A DNA stretch of 64,000 nucleotides from Stenotrophomonas daejeonensis (GCF_001431505.1 NZ_LDJP01000012.1:18120-82119); one strand, 5' to 3'. Shown: positions 13,717-25,018, counted from the stretch's first letter. Numbers and translations are program-made. The notes: generated by a model from the sequence alone, not told the origin.

Positions 13717-15492
13717 ATGACCGACACGTCCGCCACCGAACCCACCACCGGCCGCAACAAGGCCAAGCTCGGCACGTTGCGCGCGCTGTGGCCGTTCGTG
13801 CGCCGGCACATGGGCCTGTTCGTGGCCTGGCTGGCAGCGCTGGCGGTGGCCTCGGCGGCAACGCTGAGCTTCCCGGTCGCGTTCCGGCGCATGATCGACG
13901 ACGGCTTCAACAGCGGCGGCAACATCGACCAGGTATTCCTGCTGGTGTTCGCGGTGGTGGTGGTGCTGGCGCTGGCCAGCGCGGCGCGCTTCTTCTTCGT
14001 CTCGCTGCTGGGCGAAAAGGTGGTGGCCGACCTGCGCCGGCAGCTGTATGCGCACCTGGTGGCGCTGGACGCGCAGTTCCACGACCGCAACCGCAGCGGC
14101 GAGCTGGTGTCGCGGCTGTCGGCCGACAGCGAGCTGCTGCGCAGCGTGGTCGGCAGCAGCATGTCGGTGGCGCTGCGCAGCACCGTCACCGTGGTCGGCA
14201 GCCTGGCGATGCTGTTCGTCACCAGCCCGCGGCTGGCCGCCTTCACCCTGGTCGGCATCCCGCTGGCGGTGTTGCCGATCGTGCTCGGCGCGCGCCGGCT
14301 GGAAAAGGCCTCGCGCGCCACCCAGGACCGCGTCGCCGACGCCAACAACCTCGCCAGCGAAACCCTCGGCGCCATCCGCACCGTGCAGGCGCATGCGCGC
14401 GAAGGCTACGAGACCGGCCGCTTCGCCGCCGCCGTGCGCGTGGCGGTGGATACCGCGCGGCGCCGCATCCGCACCCAGTCGCTGGTCACCGCCATCGTCA
14501 TCACCCTGGTGTTCGGCGCGGTGGTGCTGGTGCTGTGGTCCGGCGCGCACGACGTGATCGGCGGGCGCATCAGCAAGGGCGAGCTCGGCCAGTTCGTGTT
14601 CTATGCGCTGATCGGCGGCGGCTCGGTCGGCGCATTGGCCGAAGTCTGGAACGAACTGCAGCGCGCGGCCGGCGGCATGGGCCGCATCGCCGAGCTGCTG
14701 CAGGAATCGGCCGGCGTGCGTGCCCCAGCATCGCCACAGATGTTGCCCGTACCGCTGCGCGGCGACATCCGCTTCGACGACGTGGTGTTCCACTATCCGC
14801 AGCGCCCCACCCAGGCCGCGCTGGAAGGCTTCACCCTGCACGTGCGGCCGGGCGAAACCGTCGCGCTGGTCGGTCCCTCCGGCGCCGGCAAGAGCACCGT
14901 GCTGTCGCTGCTGCTGCGTTTCCACGACCCGGACGGCGGCACGATCAGCATCGACGGCGTCGACCTGCGCGATGCCGACCCCACCGCGCTGCGCGAGCAG
15001 GTGGCGCTGGTGCCGCAGCAGCCGGCGCTGTTCGCCAGCAGCGCCGCCGACAACATCCGCTACGGCCGGCTCGAAGCCAGCGACGAGCAACTGCATGCCG
15101 CCGCCCGCGCCGCCGAGGCCGACGAATTCATCCGTACCCTGCCCGAAGGCTATGCCAGCGAACTGGGCGAACGCGGCGCGCGCCTGTCCGGCGGCCAGCA
15201 GCAGCGCATCGCCATCGCCCGTGCGTTGCTCAAGGACGCGCCGGTGCTGCTGCTGGACGAAGCCACCAGCGCACTGGATGCGCAGAGCGAGCGCGCGGTG
15301 CAGCAGGCACTGGAGCGGTTGATGGCCGGGCGCACCACGCTGGTGATCGCGCACCGCCTGGCCACCGTGCTCAAGGCCGACCGCATCGTGGTGATGGACC
15401 ACGGCCGCATCGTCGCCCAGGGCACGCACGAGCAGCTGCTGCGCGAAGGTGGCCTGTACGCGGAGCTGGCGCGGCTGCAGTTCATCGACTGA
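13717..15492 (+). CDS. ABC transporter, fused permease/ATPase (MsbA-related)
   Basis: This 591-residue half-transporter has a six-helix membrane domain (about residues 20-310) and a C-terminal nucleotide-binding domain with Walker A GPSGAGKST, signature LSGGQQQRIAIARALL, Walker B VLLLDEATSALD and the His switch IAHRLATV. It should act as a homodimeric exporter in the inner membrane. It belongs to the MsbA-related family of exporters but is not MsbA itself (no lpxK neighbour); the substrate is unknown. The start at 13717 gives the usual short cytoplasmic N-terminus; an upstream open frame overlaps the YigZ gene. Confidence 0.92.
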   Translation: MTDTSATEPTTGRNKAKLGTLRALWPFVRRHMGLFVAWLAALAVASAATLSFPVAFRRMIDDGFNSGGNIDQVFLLVFAVVVVLALASAARFFFVSLLGEKVVADLRRQLYAHLVALDAQFHDRNRSGELVSRLSADSELLRSVVGSSMSVALRSTVTVVGSLAMLFVTSPRLAAFTLVGIPLAVLPIVLGARRLEKASRATQDRVADANNLASETLGAIRTVQAHAREGYETGRFAAAVRVAVDTARRRIRTQSLVTAIVITLVFGAVVLVLWSGAHDVIGGRISKGELGQFVFYALIGGGSVGALAEVWNELQRAAGGMGRIAELLQESAGVRAPASPQMLPVPLRGDIRFDDVVFHYPQRPTQAALEGFTLHVRPGETVALVGPSGAGKSTVLSLLLRFHDPDGGTISIDGVDLRDADPTALREQVALVPQQPALFASSAADNIRYGRLEASDEQLHAAARAAEADEFIRTLPEGYASELGERGARLSGGQQQRIAIARALLKDAPVLLLDEATSALDAQSERAVQQALERLMAGRTTLVIAHRLATVLKADRIVVMDHGRIVAQGTHEQLLREGGLYAELARLQFID

Positions 15493-15566
15493 TAACGCGC
15501 GGCTAACGCTGCCGGGCGCATGCTCGCCCCGTCACACCGGGTTGCATGCCAAGCAGGAGGTTCGTC

Positions 15567-15761
15567 ATGTCGTTCCGCCAGTTCCCCGCCACCGACACCA
15601 ATGGCGAAAGCCGCATCATCATCGAGTTCAAGCCCGAGCCCGGCGACACGCAGAATGCCGCCGACAGCGGCCCGCGTTACGAGCTGGACGATGGCCGCCA
15701 CCTGCGGCGCAATGCCCGCGAATTCACTACCGCCGACGGCGAGCTGACGCTGCGGATCTGA
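15567..15761 (+). CDS. Small conserved hypothetical protein, 64 residues
   Basis: A strong Shine-Dalgarno AGGAGG (15555-15560) stands 6 bases before the ATG at 15567, which fixes the start. The product is short, soluble and mixed charge, beginning SFRQFPATDTNGESRIIIEF and ending in a basic then acidic segment with LRRNAREFTTADGELTLRI. I recognise no catalytic motif. Codon use matches the neighbours. It stands alone between the ABC gene and an inverted repeat. Function unknown. Confidence 0.75.
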   Translation: MSFRQFPATDTNGESRIIIEFKPEPGDTQNAADSGPRYELDDGRHLRRNAREFTTADGELTLRI

Positions 15762-15771
15762 ACGAACCTGC

Positions 15772-15842
15772 GCAGGAGCGCACCTTGGTGCGCGAACGGG
15801 CATTACCGGGAAAGCCTCCCGCGCACCAAAGTGCGCTCCTGC
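15772..15842. repeat. Long inverted repeat
   Basis: GCAGGAGCGCACCTTGGTG at 15772-15790 pairs with CACCAAAGTGCGCTCCTGC at 15824-15842 around a roughly 33-bp centre. The arms differ at a single position. It resembles the other dispersed intergenic palindromes and could end transcription of the 64-residue gene, although there is no T-run. Confidence 0.75.
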
Positions 15843-15906
15843 ATCGTGGCTGGCGAATAATTCACCAGCCCTCTTGACAGCCTTGCGCCGCAACGGCCGC
15901 CGGCAT

Positions 15907-15953
15907 TCATCCACAGGTTTGTGCGCAGTTCATCCACACCGGCTGTGGATGAA
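15907..15953. other. Three DnaA-box-like motifs and a hairpin
   Basis: TCATCCACA occurs at 15907-15915 and 15930-15938, and inverted (TGTGGATGA) at 15944-15952. Each differs from the DnaA box TTATCCACA at one position. The last two also form a perfect 10-bp hairpin arm pair, TTCATCCACA-CCGGC-TGTGGATGAA (15929-15953), just beyond the tyrA stop. It may simply be a weak terminator for tyrA; no T-run is seen. Confidence 0.4.
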
Positions 15954-15962
15954 TGCGCGCGC

Positions 15963-17090
15963 TCAGCGTTCCAGCACCCGGCCGATGCCGCTGCGGTCGA
16001 TCTCGGCCACCGCCGCTTCGACGATTTCCGCCGCATATTCGTGGTCGAAGCCGATGCGGAAATGCACCTCGCCGGCCGGCGTGCGCGAGGAGTGGATCGA
16101 GGCCAGGCTGATGCCGTGGCGCTCGAACACGTGCAGCAGTTCGCGCAACGAGCCGGCGCGGTCCTCCGGCAGGTGCACGCTGATCGCGCGACGCTCGCTC
16201 AGGTCGGCCAGCAGGTAGCCGAGCCGCTCGAAGCTGTAGTTGCCTTCCTGCAGGGTCGCCGCGTCGATCGCCTCGCGGTTGCCGGTCAGGAACTGCCGGC
16301 GGAAGGCGGCGCGCGACGCATCGTCGCCGGCGCCCACCAGCGTGCGCAGCTGCTGCAGCTGCCGCAGCAGCCGGTCGAGCATCTCCACCGTATGCGGGTT
16401 GCCGAACTGGATGTCCTCGTAGATCGCCGGGTTCAGCGACAGGATGCGCGCGATCGCCGCCGCGTCCATTTCGAACGCGGTCGAGCGGTAGGGCATCAAT
16501 GCCTGCAGTTCGCCGAGCAGCGGTGCGTACTCGCGCAGCACGCCGGCCTGCGCCAGATGGGTGGCGTGCACCATGGCCTGCACCAGCGCCATCACCCGGT
16601 CGTGGTGCTCAGGCGTGGCCGCCACGCAATCGGCTTCCAGCGCGGCGTACAACTGCGCCAGCCACGGCTGCCAGCGCGCATCGGGCCGCGCTTCGCAGAC
16701 CACCATCACCCGCCCCCGCAGCGTCGGCGCCTTGGGCGGCGCGGTCATCGGGTGCAGGCCCACCACCGCCGCCTGCGATTCCAGCATCGCCGCCACCGGC
16801 GCGGCCTTGATCGAGGTGACGTCCAGCCACAGCCGCCCGTGTTCGCGGCCGCCGGACTGGCGTATGTAGTCGCGGATCAACCCCGGCGTATGCCGGATCG
16901 GCGCGGAAAACAGCAGCACGTCAGCCTGTTCCAGCAACTGCTCGGGCGTGTGCGAGTCGCTGTCGACCGGGTCGTGGCCAATCACCTCCAGCGCCATGCG
17001 CGACTGGAAGAAGCCGCGCAGCCAGCGGCCATAGGCGCCGCCGCTGCCGACGATGCCGATGACCGGCGAAGTGGTCGCGGGCAGGCTCAC
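15963..17090 (-). CDS. tyrA: Prephenate dehydrogenase with C-terminal ACT domain
   Basis: This 375-residue protein has an N-terminal NAD-binding fold (GIVGSGGAYGRWL), the TyrA-type segment LWLDVTSIKAAPVAAM and AAVVGLHPMTAPPKAP, a helical dimerisation domain, and a C-terminal ACT domain (about residues 300-370, beginning AISVHLPEDRAGSLRELL) likely to sense tyrosine. It oxidatively decarboxylates prephenate to 4-hydroxyphenylpyruvate in tyrosine synthesis. The start overlaps the pdxY stop by 4 bp, so it is translated together with pdxY. Confidence 0.88.
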   Translation of the reverse strand: MSLPATTSPVIGIVGSGGAYGRWLRGFFQSRMALEVIGHDPVDSDSHTPEQLLEQADVLLFSAPIRHTPGLIRDYIRQSGGREHGRLWLDVTSIKAAPVAAMLESQAAVVGLHPMTAPPKAPTLRGRVMVVCEARPDARWQPWLAQLYAALEADCVAATPEHHDRVMALVQAMVHATHLAQAGVLREYAPLLGELQALMPYRSTAFEMDAAAIARILSLNPAIYEDIQFGNPHTVEMLDRLLRQLQQLRTLVGAGDDASRAAFRRQFLTGNREAIDAATLQEGNYSFERLGYLLADLSERRAISVHLPEDRAGSLRELLHVFERHGISLASIHSSRTPAGEVHFRIGFDHEYAAEIVEAAVAEIDRSGIGRVLER

Positions 17091-17995
17091 GCCAAGCGCT
17101 CGGCACGGAACCGGTGCGGCGTGCCCAGCGCAGCCGGCGCCGCGGCCAGCACGTCGAACTCCTCCACGCCCTGCGCCAGCGTCGCCTCCAGCGCGGCATG
17201 CACGCCGGCGATGGCGCGGCCCACGGCATCAGCGAACGCATGGCCCTTGAGCAGGAAGGCGACCAGCAGCGACATCAGCACGTCGCCGGTGCCGGCCACG
17301 TCCACCGGCAGGTGCGGCGAGGTCCAGCGCCAGACTTCATCGCGGCCAATCGCCAGCGTCACCAGTTCGCCGGGATCGCCGGACACCGAATGCGCGATCA
17401 CCCACTGCGGGCCGCGTTCGAGCAGCCTGCGCGAAGCGGCGATGGCGTCGTCCTGTTCCAGCGCCGGCATGCCGGTGAGCCGGCCCAGCTCGAAGGCGTT
17501 GGGCGTCACCAGCCACGCATGCGGCAACAGCCGCTCGGCGAAGATCGCTTCCAGCCCCGGTTCGACGTAGGGGCCGGTATGGGTGTCGCCGATCACCGGA
17601 TCGAGGCAATAGCGCAGGCCCGGGCAGGACGGCAGCGTCGCGTCCAGCCAATCGGCAAATGCCGTGCCGTTGGCGACGCTGCCGAAATAGCCGGAAACCA
17701 GTGCCCCGGCGCGCTGCGGCAGGCCGCGCTCGCTGGCGCCCAGCAGCAGATCGGCGAACCAGTCGGCCGGCAGCACGCGCCCGCGCAGGGTGTCGTAGAA
17801 CGGCGCATTGCTCAGCAGGGTGGTGGGGATTTCCGCCACCCGCATGCCCAGCGCGCGCAGCGGCGGCACCGCCGCGCTGTTGCCGGCGTGGCCGTAGACC
17901 AGCTGCGACTGCACGGAAATCACGTCCACCGGCGACGGCCCCTCGGGCCGCTGCCGACGACCGTGCACGAGGTGGCTGTGGTCGATATCGTTCAT
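17087..17995 (-). CDS. pdxY: Pyridoxal kinase
   Basis: This 302-residue ribokinase-fold enzyme phosphorylates pyridoxal to pyridoxal 5'-phosphate in B6 salvage. Visible features: VISVQSQLVYGHAGNSAAVPPL and EIPTTLLSNAPFY in the substrate region, LDPVIGDTH, TPNAFELGRLTG, and the anion-hole/catalytic base motif DVAGTGDVLMSLL. The PdxY/PdxK family is usually about 285 residues; the first 20 residues here are extra, and a downstream start cannot be excluded. It lies first in a two-gene unit with tyrA. Confidence 0.9.
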   Translation of the reverse strand: MNDIDHSHLVHGRRQRPEGPSPVDVISVQSQLVYGHAGNSAAVPPLRALGMRVAEIPTTLLSNAPFYDTLRGRVLPADWFADLLLGASERGLPQRAGALVSGYFGSVANGTAFADWLDATLPSCPGLRYCLDPVIGDTHTGPYVEPGLEAIFAERLLPHAWLVTPNAFELGRLTGMPALEQDDAIAASRRLLERGPQWVIAHSVSGDPGELVTLAIGRDEVWRWTSPHLPVDVAGTGDVLMSLLVAFLLKGHAFADAVGRAIAGVHAALEATLAQGVEEFDVLAAAPAALGTPHRFRAERLA

Positions 17996-18087
17996 CGCCG
18001 CATTTTACGCCCGCGGCAACGGCGACCGGCTGCATGGATGCGCGCGCAACCAATGCGGGGACGACGAACTGCAAGAGCACACCTTGG

Positions 18088-18118
18088 CTTTCCCCTTCTC
18101 CCCTCGGGAGAAGGGCTC
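18088..18118. repeat. Palindrome downstream of dnaJ
   Basis: CCTTCTCCC (18092-18100) and GGGAGAAGG (18104-18112) form a hairpin immediately after the dnaJ stop. The same CCTTCTCCC/GGGAGAAGG pair is found between sucB and lpd. No T-run follows on the minus strand, so it is more likely an mRNA 3'-end stabiliser or a dispersed repeat than an efficient terminator. Confidence 0.55.
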
Positions 18119-19252
18119 TCAGGACGAGGTCATCCGGTCCCAGAAGCCCTTGACGCCATCGATGAAGGTGGCCGACTTGGGCGAATGCTTGCGCGCTTCC
18201 TCGCCGGCGAAGGTGGCCTCGAACTGCTCCAGCAGCTTGCGCTGCTCGGCGGTCAGGTTCACCGGGGTTTCCACAAGGATGCGGCAGTACAGGTCGCCCT
18301 CGGTACGGCTGCGCACCGACTTGACGCCCTTGCCGCGCAGGCGGAACAGCTTGCCGGTCTGCGTTTCGGCGGGCACGCGGATTTCCGCCTCACCGCCGAG
18401 CGTGGCCACGCGCACGGTATCGCCCAGCGCCGCCTGCGAGATGCGGATCGGCACCTCGCAATGCAGGTCGTCGCCGTCGCGGGTGAAGATCGGGTGCTCG
18501 CGCACGCGCACTTCCACGTACAGGTCGCCCGGCGGCGTGCCCGGCGGGCCGGCCTCGCCCTCGCCCTGCAGGCGGATGCGGTCGCCGCTGTCCACGCCGG
18601 CCGGCACCTTGACCGACAGCACCTTGTCTTCCTCGACACGGCCGTTGCCGTGGCAGGTCTTGCACGGCCTGGCGATGATCTGCCCGCGCCCGCCACAGTT
18701 GTGGCAGGCCTGCTGCATGGCGAAGATGCCGCGCTGCATGCGTATCTGGCCGCGGCCGCCGCAGACGTTGCAGGTTTCCACCTTGCCGTCTTCCGAACCA
18801 CTGCCGTTGCAGTCGCCGCACTCGGCCAGGGTCGGGATCTCGATGCGGCGCTCGACGCCGGCCACCGCTTCTTCCAGGTCCAGCTCCATCACGTAGCCGA
18901 TGTCGGCGCCGCGACGCGGCTGGCGCGCGCCGCCACCGCCGAAGATGTTGCCGAAGATGTTGCCGAAGATGTCGCCGAAGATGTCGTTCATGTCCGGGCC
19001 GCCGGCACCGCCGCCGCCCATGCCGTGCTCGAACGCGGCATGGCCGTGGGCGTCGTACATGCGCCGCTTGTTGCCGTCGGACAGCACTTCGTAGGCTTCC
19101 TTGCACTCCTTGAAGGAGGCTTCGGCGGCCGCGTCGCCCGGGTTGCGGTCCGGGTGGAACTTCATCGCGCAGCGGCGGTAGGCCTTCTTCAGCTCATCGT
19201 CGCCGGCGTCGCGGGCCACGCCCAGGACTTCGTAGTAATCGCGCTTGCTCAT
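18119..19252 (-). CDS. dnaJ: Co-chaperone DnaJ
   Basis: This 377-residue type I Hsp40 stimulates DnaK ATPase and delivers substrates. It has an N-terminal J domain with the HPD motif ([10 protein letters not shown]), a Gly/Phe-rich linker ([20 protein letters not shown]), four CxxCxGxG zinc repeats ([32 protein letters not shown]) and the C-terminal substrate-binding domains. Length is normal. It follows dnaK by 129 bp that contain a palindromic repeat. Confidence 0.98.
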   Translation of the reverse strand: MSKRDYYEVLGVARDAGDDELKKAYRRCAMKFHPDRNPGDAAAEASFKECKEAYEVLSDGNKRRMYDAHGHAAFEHGMGGGGAGGPDMNDIFGDIFGNIFGNIFGGGGARQPRRGADIGYVMELDLEEAVAGVERRIEIPTLAECGDCNGSGSEDGKVETCNVCGGRGQIRMQRGIFAMQQACHNCGGRGQIIARPCKTCHGNGRVEEDKVLSVKVPAGVDSGDRIRLQGEGEAGPPGTPPGDLYVEVRVREHPIFTRDGDDLHCEVPIRISQAALGDTVRVATLGGEAEIRVPAETQTGKLFRLRGKGVKSVRSRTEGDLYCRILVETPVNLTAEQRKLLEQFEATFAGEEARKHSPKSATFIDGVKGFWDRMTSS

Positions 19253-19254
19253 GC

Positions 19255-19376
19255 TTTACCTCTCCCTCCCCCTCCAGGGAGGGCTGGGGTGCGGGTTGGC
19301 TACAAGACAAGGGTCCGGGGCCGCATGGCAACCCCGAACCCTCACCCCACCCCCCTCCCGCCGGGAGAGGGGCAAT
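19255..19376. repeat. dnaK-dnaJ intergenic inverted repeat
   Basis: The gap holds CCTCCAGGGAGGG near 19272, a long C/G-rich arm GGGCTGGGGTGCGGGTTGG (19281-19299), its approximate complement AACCCTCACCCCACCC (19336-19351), and a second hairpin CTCCCGCCGGGAG (19355-19367). Such a structure between chaperone genes may lower dnaJ relative to dnaK. No ORF is seen. Confidence 0.6.
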
Positions 19377-19381
19377 GGACG

Positions 19382-21310
<1,929 letters not shown>

Positions 21311-21365
21311 TGCCGGTTTCCTCTGGAATTCAATCTGGGGGGCGGCCACGCCGCCGATGTGGGTG

Positions 21366-21393
21366 ATGTAAGGACGCCCCGCGGGCTTTCAAG
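21366..21393 (-). promoter_or_regulatory. Possible second heat-shock promoter before dnaK
   Basis: On the minus strand CTTGAAA (21387-21393) is followed after 13 bp by CCTTACAT (21366-21373). The -35 half is a perfect sigma-32 match, the -10 half only partial. It would give dnaK its own heat-shock start in addition to read-through from grpE. Confidence 0.4.
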
Positions 21394-21441
21394 GGAGGAC
21401 GGCCGGGCATTGCCCCGGGAATCGCCTTCCCCGCCCCGCCG

Positions 21442-21957
21442 TCAGTCGTACTTCGCCACCACCACCAGCGCCGGCCGCAGCAGGCGCTCGTTGAGCAGGT
21501 AGCCCTTCTGGAACACCGTCACCACCGTGCCCGGGGCCACGCCCGCCGGGGCATCGACCTGGCTGATGGCCTGGTGGTGCTCAGGGTTGAACGGCTGGCT
21601 GGTCGGGTCCAGCAGGGTCAGGCCGTTGTCGCCGGCCACTTTCAGCAGTTGCTTGTAGGTCAGCTCCAGCCCTTCGCGCAGCGGGCTGGGTTCGTTGCCG
21701 GCCGCGGCCAGCCCCGCATCGAGGCTGTCGAACACCGGCAGCAGGTCGCCCAGCAGTTTTTCGTTGGCGAACCTGCGGGCCTGCTCGACGTCGCGCACCA
21801 GCCGCTTGCGCTGGTTCTCAAGGTCGGCGCGCTCGCGCAGCGATTCGCCCTTGAGCTGCTCGATCTCGGCCTGCAGGGCCTGGACCTGCGCCTCGTGCTG
21901 TCCGGCGACATCTTCGGCACCGGGCATGGTCTCGAATTCGGGGTGGTCTTGGTTCAT
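21442..21957 (-). CDS. grpE: Nucleotide exchange factor GrpE
   Basis: This 171-residue protein releases ADP from DnaK. It has an acidic N-terminus, a long coiled coil (about residues 20-80, including [20 protein letters not shown]) and the C-terminal beta domain with [11 protein letters not shown] and [16 protein letters not shown]. The start at 21957 follows an AGGAA ribosome site; longer frames run into the promoter region. In some xanthomonads hrcA lies just upstream of grpE; here recN is divergent and no hrcA is present in between. Confidence 0.96.
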   Translation of the reverse strand: MNQDHPEFETMPGAEDVAGQHEAQVQALQAEIEQLKGESLRERADLENQRKRLVRDVEQARRFANEKLLGDLLPVFDSLDAGLAAAGNEPSPLREGLELTYKQLLKVAGDNGLTLLDPTSQPFNPEHHQAISQVDAPAGVAPGTVVTVFQKGYLLNERLLRPALVVVAKYD

Positions 21958-22000
21958 TTCCTGTTTCCTGGCGGTCGTTCTGCCGCCCACCCGGCCTCGT

Positions 22001-22026
22001 ATGTGGGCGCTGCCGCCGCTTTCAAG
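22001..22026 (-). promoter_or_regulatory. Sigma-32 heat-shock promoter of grpE-dnaK-dnaJ
   Basis: Reading the minus strand, CTTGAAA (22020-22026) is followed after 12 bp by CCCACATA (22000-22007). This fits the sigma-32 pattern of CTTGAAA, a short spacer and CCCCATNT well, and lies about 45 bp upstream of the grpE start. No CIRCE inverted repeat (the HrcA operator) was noticed. Confidence 0.75.
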
Positions 22027-22123
22027 GCCGGCGCAGCCGGTGAGACGGGCGCCGGCCACCCTGCGCCGCATTGACCTGCCGCATGCGCATGCTAGTTTTG
22101 CGCGGCCCCATTCCCTGCCCGCC

Positions 22124-23788
22124 ATGCTCAGACATCTTTCGATCAAGGATTTTGCCGTCGTCCGCGCCACCGAACTGGAATTCGGGCCGGGCATGACCGT
22201 GGTTTCCGGCGAAACCGGCGCCGGCAAGTCGCTGATGGTCGACGCGCTGGGCTATCTGTCCGGGCTGCGCGCCGACAGCGGCGTGGTCCGCCACGGCGCC
22301 GGCCGCGCCGAGTTGTCGGCCGAGTTCGACCTGGCCGACGACGCCCCGGCGCGGCAATGGCTGCGCGACAACGAGCTGGACGACGACGCGCAATGCCAGC
22401 TGCGCCGGGTGATCCGCGCCGATGGCGGCTCGCGCGCCTTCATCAACGGCCGCCCGGTGCCGGTGTCGCAGCTGTCGGAACTGGCCGCGTTCCTGGTCGA
22501 GATCCACGGCCAGCACGAGCAGCAGGCATTGCTCTCGCGCCCCAGCCAGTTGGCCCTGCTCGACGCCTATGCCCGCAACGATGCCGAACGCGCCGCCGTG
22601 CGCGCCGCCGCCGGCCGCTGGCAGGCGCTGGTGGACGAGCGCGAGGCGCTGTCGCAGCAGGGCGACGTCTCCGACCGCCTCGGCTTCCTCGCCCACCAGC
22701 TCGGCGAGCTGCAGCGCGAGGAACTGGAACCGGCGGCGGTGGCGGCGCTGGCCGCCAGCCACCGCCGGCAGGCGCATTCGGCCGCATTGATCGAGGCCTG
22801 CCAGTTGGCCGGCAGCACCCTCAACGGCGACGACGGCCCGTCGCTGCTCGGCCTGCTGCAGCAGGTGCGGCACGAGCTGTCGCGGGTCAGCCAGCACGAC
22901 GCACGGCTGGGCGAGATCGACGCCATGCTCGACGCCGCCGGCATCCAGCTGCACGAAGCCCTGGCGCAACTGGACCGCGTGCAGGACGACCTGGACAGCG
23001 ACCCGGACGCCTTCGAGGACATCGAGCGCCGCCTCGGCCGCCTGCACGACCTGGCCCGCAAGCACCGCGTGCCGATGGAGGAGCTGGCCGCCACCCGCGA
23101 CCGCCTCGATGCCGAAATGGAACAGCTGCGCGGCGCCGACGAGCGCCTGTCGCGGCTGGCCGGCGAGATCGACGCCGCCGCCGCGCACTGGCAGGCGCAG
23201 GCGGCGCTGCTCAGCGCCAGCCGCGGCGCGGCGGCCAAGGCGCTGTCGGCCACCACCACCGCGCTGATCGGCGAACTGGGCATGGGCGGCGGCCAATTCC
23301 TGATCGAACTGGAGCCCCAGGCCCAGCCGCGGCCGGACCCCAACGGCGCCGAGCGTGCCGAGTTCCTCGTCGCCGCCAACGCCGGCCAGCCACCCCGCGC
23401 CCTGCGCAAGGTCGCCTCCGGCGGCGAGCTGTCGCGCATCTCGCTGGCCATCGAGGTCGCCGCACTCGGGCTGGACGCGGTGCCGACGATGGTGTTCGAC
23501 GAAGTGGATTCCGGCATCGGCGGCGCGGTGGCCGACATCGTCGGCGGCAAGCTGCGCGCGCTCGGCGAGCGCCGGCAGGTGCTGTGCGTGACCCACCTGC
23601 CGCAGGTCGCGGCCAAGGGCCACGCCCATTACCGGGTCAGCAAGGCGCCGGTGGAAGGCATGACCCAGAGCGCGGTGGAACTGCTCGACGGCAAGGGCCG
23701 CGAGGAGGAGCTGGCGCGCATGCTCGGCGGCGCCGAGGTCAGCAAAGAGGCGCGGGCGGCCGCGCGCAAGCTGCTGGCGGAAGCCTGA
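22124..23788 (+). CDS. recN: DNA repair protein RecN
   Basis: This 554-residue SMC-like ATPase acts in double-strand-break repair. The Walker A motif [17 protein letters not shown] is near residue 30, long coiled-coil arms follow (about 150-380), then the signature [15 protein letters not shown] and Walker [15 protein letters not shown], with a C-terminal [17 protein letters not shown]. The start [13 protein letters not shown] is canonical. It is divergent from grpE, sharing a 166-bp control region. I see no clear LexA box. Confidence 0.96.
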   Translation: MLRHLSIKDFAVVRATELEFGPGMTVVSGETGAGKSLMVDALGYLSGLRADSGVVRHGAGRAELSAEFDLADDAPARQWLRDNELDDDAQCQLRRVIRADGGSRAFINGRPVPVSQLSELAAFLVEIHGQHEQQALLSRPSQLALLDAYARNDAERAAVRAAAGRWQALVDEREALSQQGDVSDRLGFLAHQLGELQREELEPAAVAALAASHRRQAHSAALIEACQLAGSTLNGDDGPSLLGLLQQVRHELSRVSQHDARLGEIDAMLDAAGIQLHEALAQLDRVQDDLDSDPDAFEDIERRLGRLHDLARKHRVPMEELAATRDRLDAEMEQLRGADERLSRLAGEIDAAAAHWQAQAALLSASRGAAAKALSATTTALIGELGMGGGQFLIELEPQAQPRPDPNGAERAEFLVAANAGQPPRALRKVASGGELSRISLAIEVAALGLDAVPTMVFDEVDSGIGGAVADIVGGKLRALGERRQVLCVTHLPQVAAKGHAHYRVSKAPVEGMTQSAVELLDGKGREEELARMLGGAEVSKEARAAARKLLAEA

Positions 23789-23794
23789 GAACCA

Positions 23795-24010
23795 AAGACC
23801 CTCTCCCTTTGGGGCTTCACCGCAAGGCTTGCGCGCCACTGGCGCGCTTGCGGTGTAGCGCCCATGCCGCAGGCATGGGCCGGGGCGCGGAGCGGGGGTT
23901 GGGGCGAAGCCTCGCAATGTTCGATTGCCCGCGGCCTCACCCCTACCCTCATCCGCCCCTTCGGGGCACCGTCTCCCGGAGGGGGAAGGAGAAAAGGCCT
24001 CGGCACCGGC
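23795..24010. repeat. recN-fur intergenic repeats
   Basis: The gap between recN and the fur terminator holds GC-rich inverted segments: CTTGCGCGCC-ACT-GGCGCGCTTGCGG (23827-23852), CGCCCATGCCGCAGGCATGGGC (23859-23880), and a CATCCGCCCC-TTC-GGGGCACC element near 23950-23972. They match the dispersed intergenic repeats elsewhere in the window. No ORF looks real here. Confidence 0.6.
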
Positions 24011-24037
24011 CCCTTCGCGGATTGAAACCGGTCTCCC

Positions 24038-24068
24038 GAAAACGAAAACACCGGCGCGGGGCCGGTGT
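24038..24068 (-). terminator. fur terminator
   Basis: On the minus strand ACACCGGC-CCCGC-GCCGGTGT (24048-24068) is followed by TTTCGTTTTCG. This is a good intrinsic terminator about 25 bases after the fur stop codon. Confidence 0.8.
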
Positions 24069-24090
24069 CGTCTTCGTCATGCAGGCAGGC

Positions 24091-24498
24091 TCACCGCCGC
24101 TTCTTGCGCACGTACAGCACCAGCGAGTGCTCTTCGAGCTCGTAGCCGTGGTCGGTGGCGATCTTCTTCTGCAGCTCCTCGATCTCGCGGCTCTCGAATT
24201 CGATGATCTTGCCGGTGTCCACGTCGACCATGTGGTCGTGGTGGCCGCCGCGGTCCAGTTCGTAGACCGCCTGCCCGCCTTCGAAATTGTGCTTGAGCAC
24301 CAGCCCGGCCGCTTCGAACTGGGTCAGCACGCGGTAGACCGTGGCCAAGCCGATCTCGTCGCCGCAATCGAGCAACTGGCGGTAGATGTCCTCGGCGGTG
24401 AGGTGGTGGTGCGGGGTGTTCTGCTCGAGCAGCGCCAGGATGCGCATCCGCGGATGCGTCACCTTCAGGCCGACTTTGCGCAGGTCATTGGATTCCAT
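24091..24498 (-). CDS. fur: Ferric uptake regulator Fur
   Basis: This 135-residue metal-dependent repressor has the winged-helix N-terminus (DLRKVGLKVTHPRMRIL, LTAEDIYRQLL, IGLATVYRVLTQFEAAGLV) and the metal-binding/dimerisation domain with the His-rich HHDHMVDVDTGKIIEFE and a C-terminal HGYELEEHSLVLY. The start MESNDLRKVG is chosen to match the usual Xanthomonadaceae N-terminus; in-frame ATGs at 24504 and 24513 are possible. It is divergent from bamE, an arrangement known for fur-omlA in gamma-proteobacteria. An intrinsic terminator follows. Confidence 0.96.
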   Translation of the reverse strand: MESNDLRKVGLKVTHPRMRILALLEQNTPHHHLTAEDIYRQLLDCGDEIGLATVYRVLTQFEAAGLVLKHNFEGGQAVYELDRGGHHDHMVDVDTGKIIEFESREIEELQKKIATDHGYELEEHSLVLYVRKKRR

Positions 24499-24603
24499 GG
24501 CCATCGTGTTCATAGGCGGTTTAACGCCAGTTGCCTCCGGTCGGATCGCGCTGGGTGCCGGGGAGTGTATCATCGCCGGGATTTCCCCAATCGCCTGTCC
24601 CTA

Positions 24604-24993
24604 ATGCGCAAGCTCCTGTTGATCGCCGTCGTCGCCCTGTCCACCACCGCCTGCGGCATCATCTACAAGCAGCCCATCTACCAGGGCAACCTGATCCACG
24701 CCGAAGCCGTGGCGCAGTTGCAGGTGGGCCAGAGCAAGCAACAGGTCAATGCGCTGCTGGGCACGCCGTCCATCCCCGACCCGTTCCATGCCCAGCGCTG
24801 GGACTACACCTCCAGCCAGCGGACCAACCGCCTGGGCACGACCGAAATGAAGAACTTCACCGTGTTCTTCGAGAACGACCGGGTCACGCGCTGGGAAGGC
24901 GACTACTTCCCCAACCAGGACGCGGAGCTGGCCAGGAAGAGCGTGCGCCAGTTCGGCCGCAACCTCGCCAAGGACAAGAAGAAGGGCCGCTGA
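24604..24993 (+). CDS. bamE: Outer-membrane assembly lipoprotein BamE/OmlA
   Basis: This 129-residue protein has a lipoprotein signal peptide ([16 protein letters not shown], lipidated Cys17) and the SmpA/OmlA domain with [38 protein letters not shown] and the C-terminal [17 protein letters not shown]. BamE stabilises the BAM complex that inserts beta-barrel proteins. The residue at -3 of the lipobox is Thr rather than Leu, a mild departure. It is divergent from fur and convergent with rnfH. Confidence 0.95.
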   Translation: MRKLLLIAVVALSTTACGIIYKQPIYQGNLIHAEAVAQLQVGQSKQQVNALLGTPSIPDPFHAQRWDYTSSQRTNRLGTTEMKNFTVFFENDRVTRWEGDYFPNQDAELARKSVRQFGRNLAKDKKKGR

Positions 24994-25018
24994 GCCCGCA
25001 CCGCACGGGCTTGAGGCC

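Noticed and set aside
15929..15953. Intrinsic terminator of tyrA
   Set aside because: The hairpin is perfect but no T-run follows on the minus strand; recorded as a DnaA-box-like palindrome instead.
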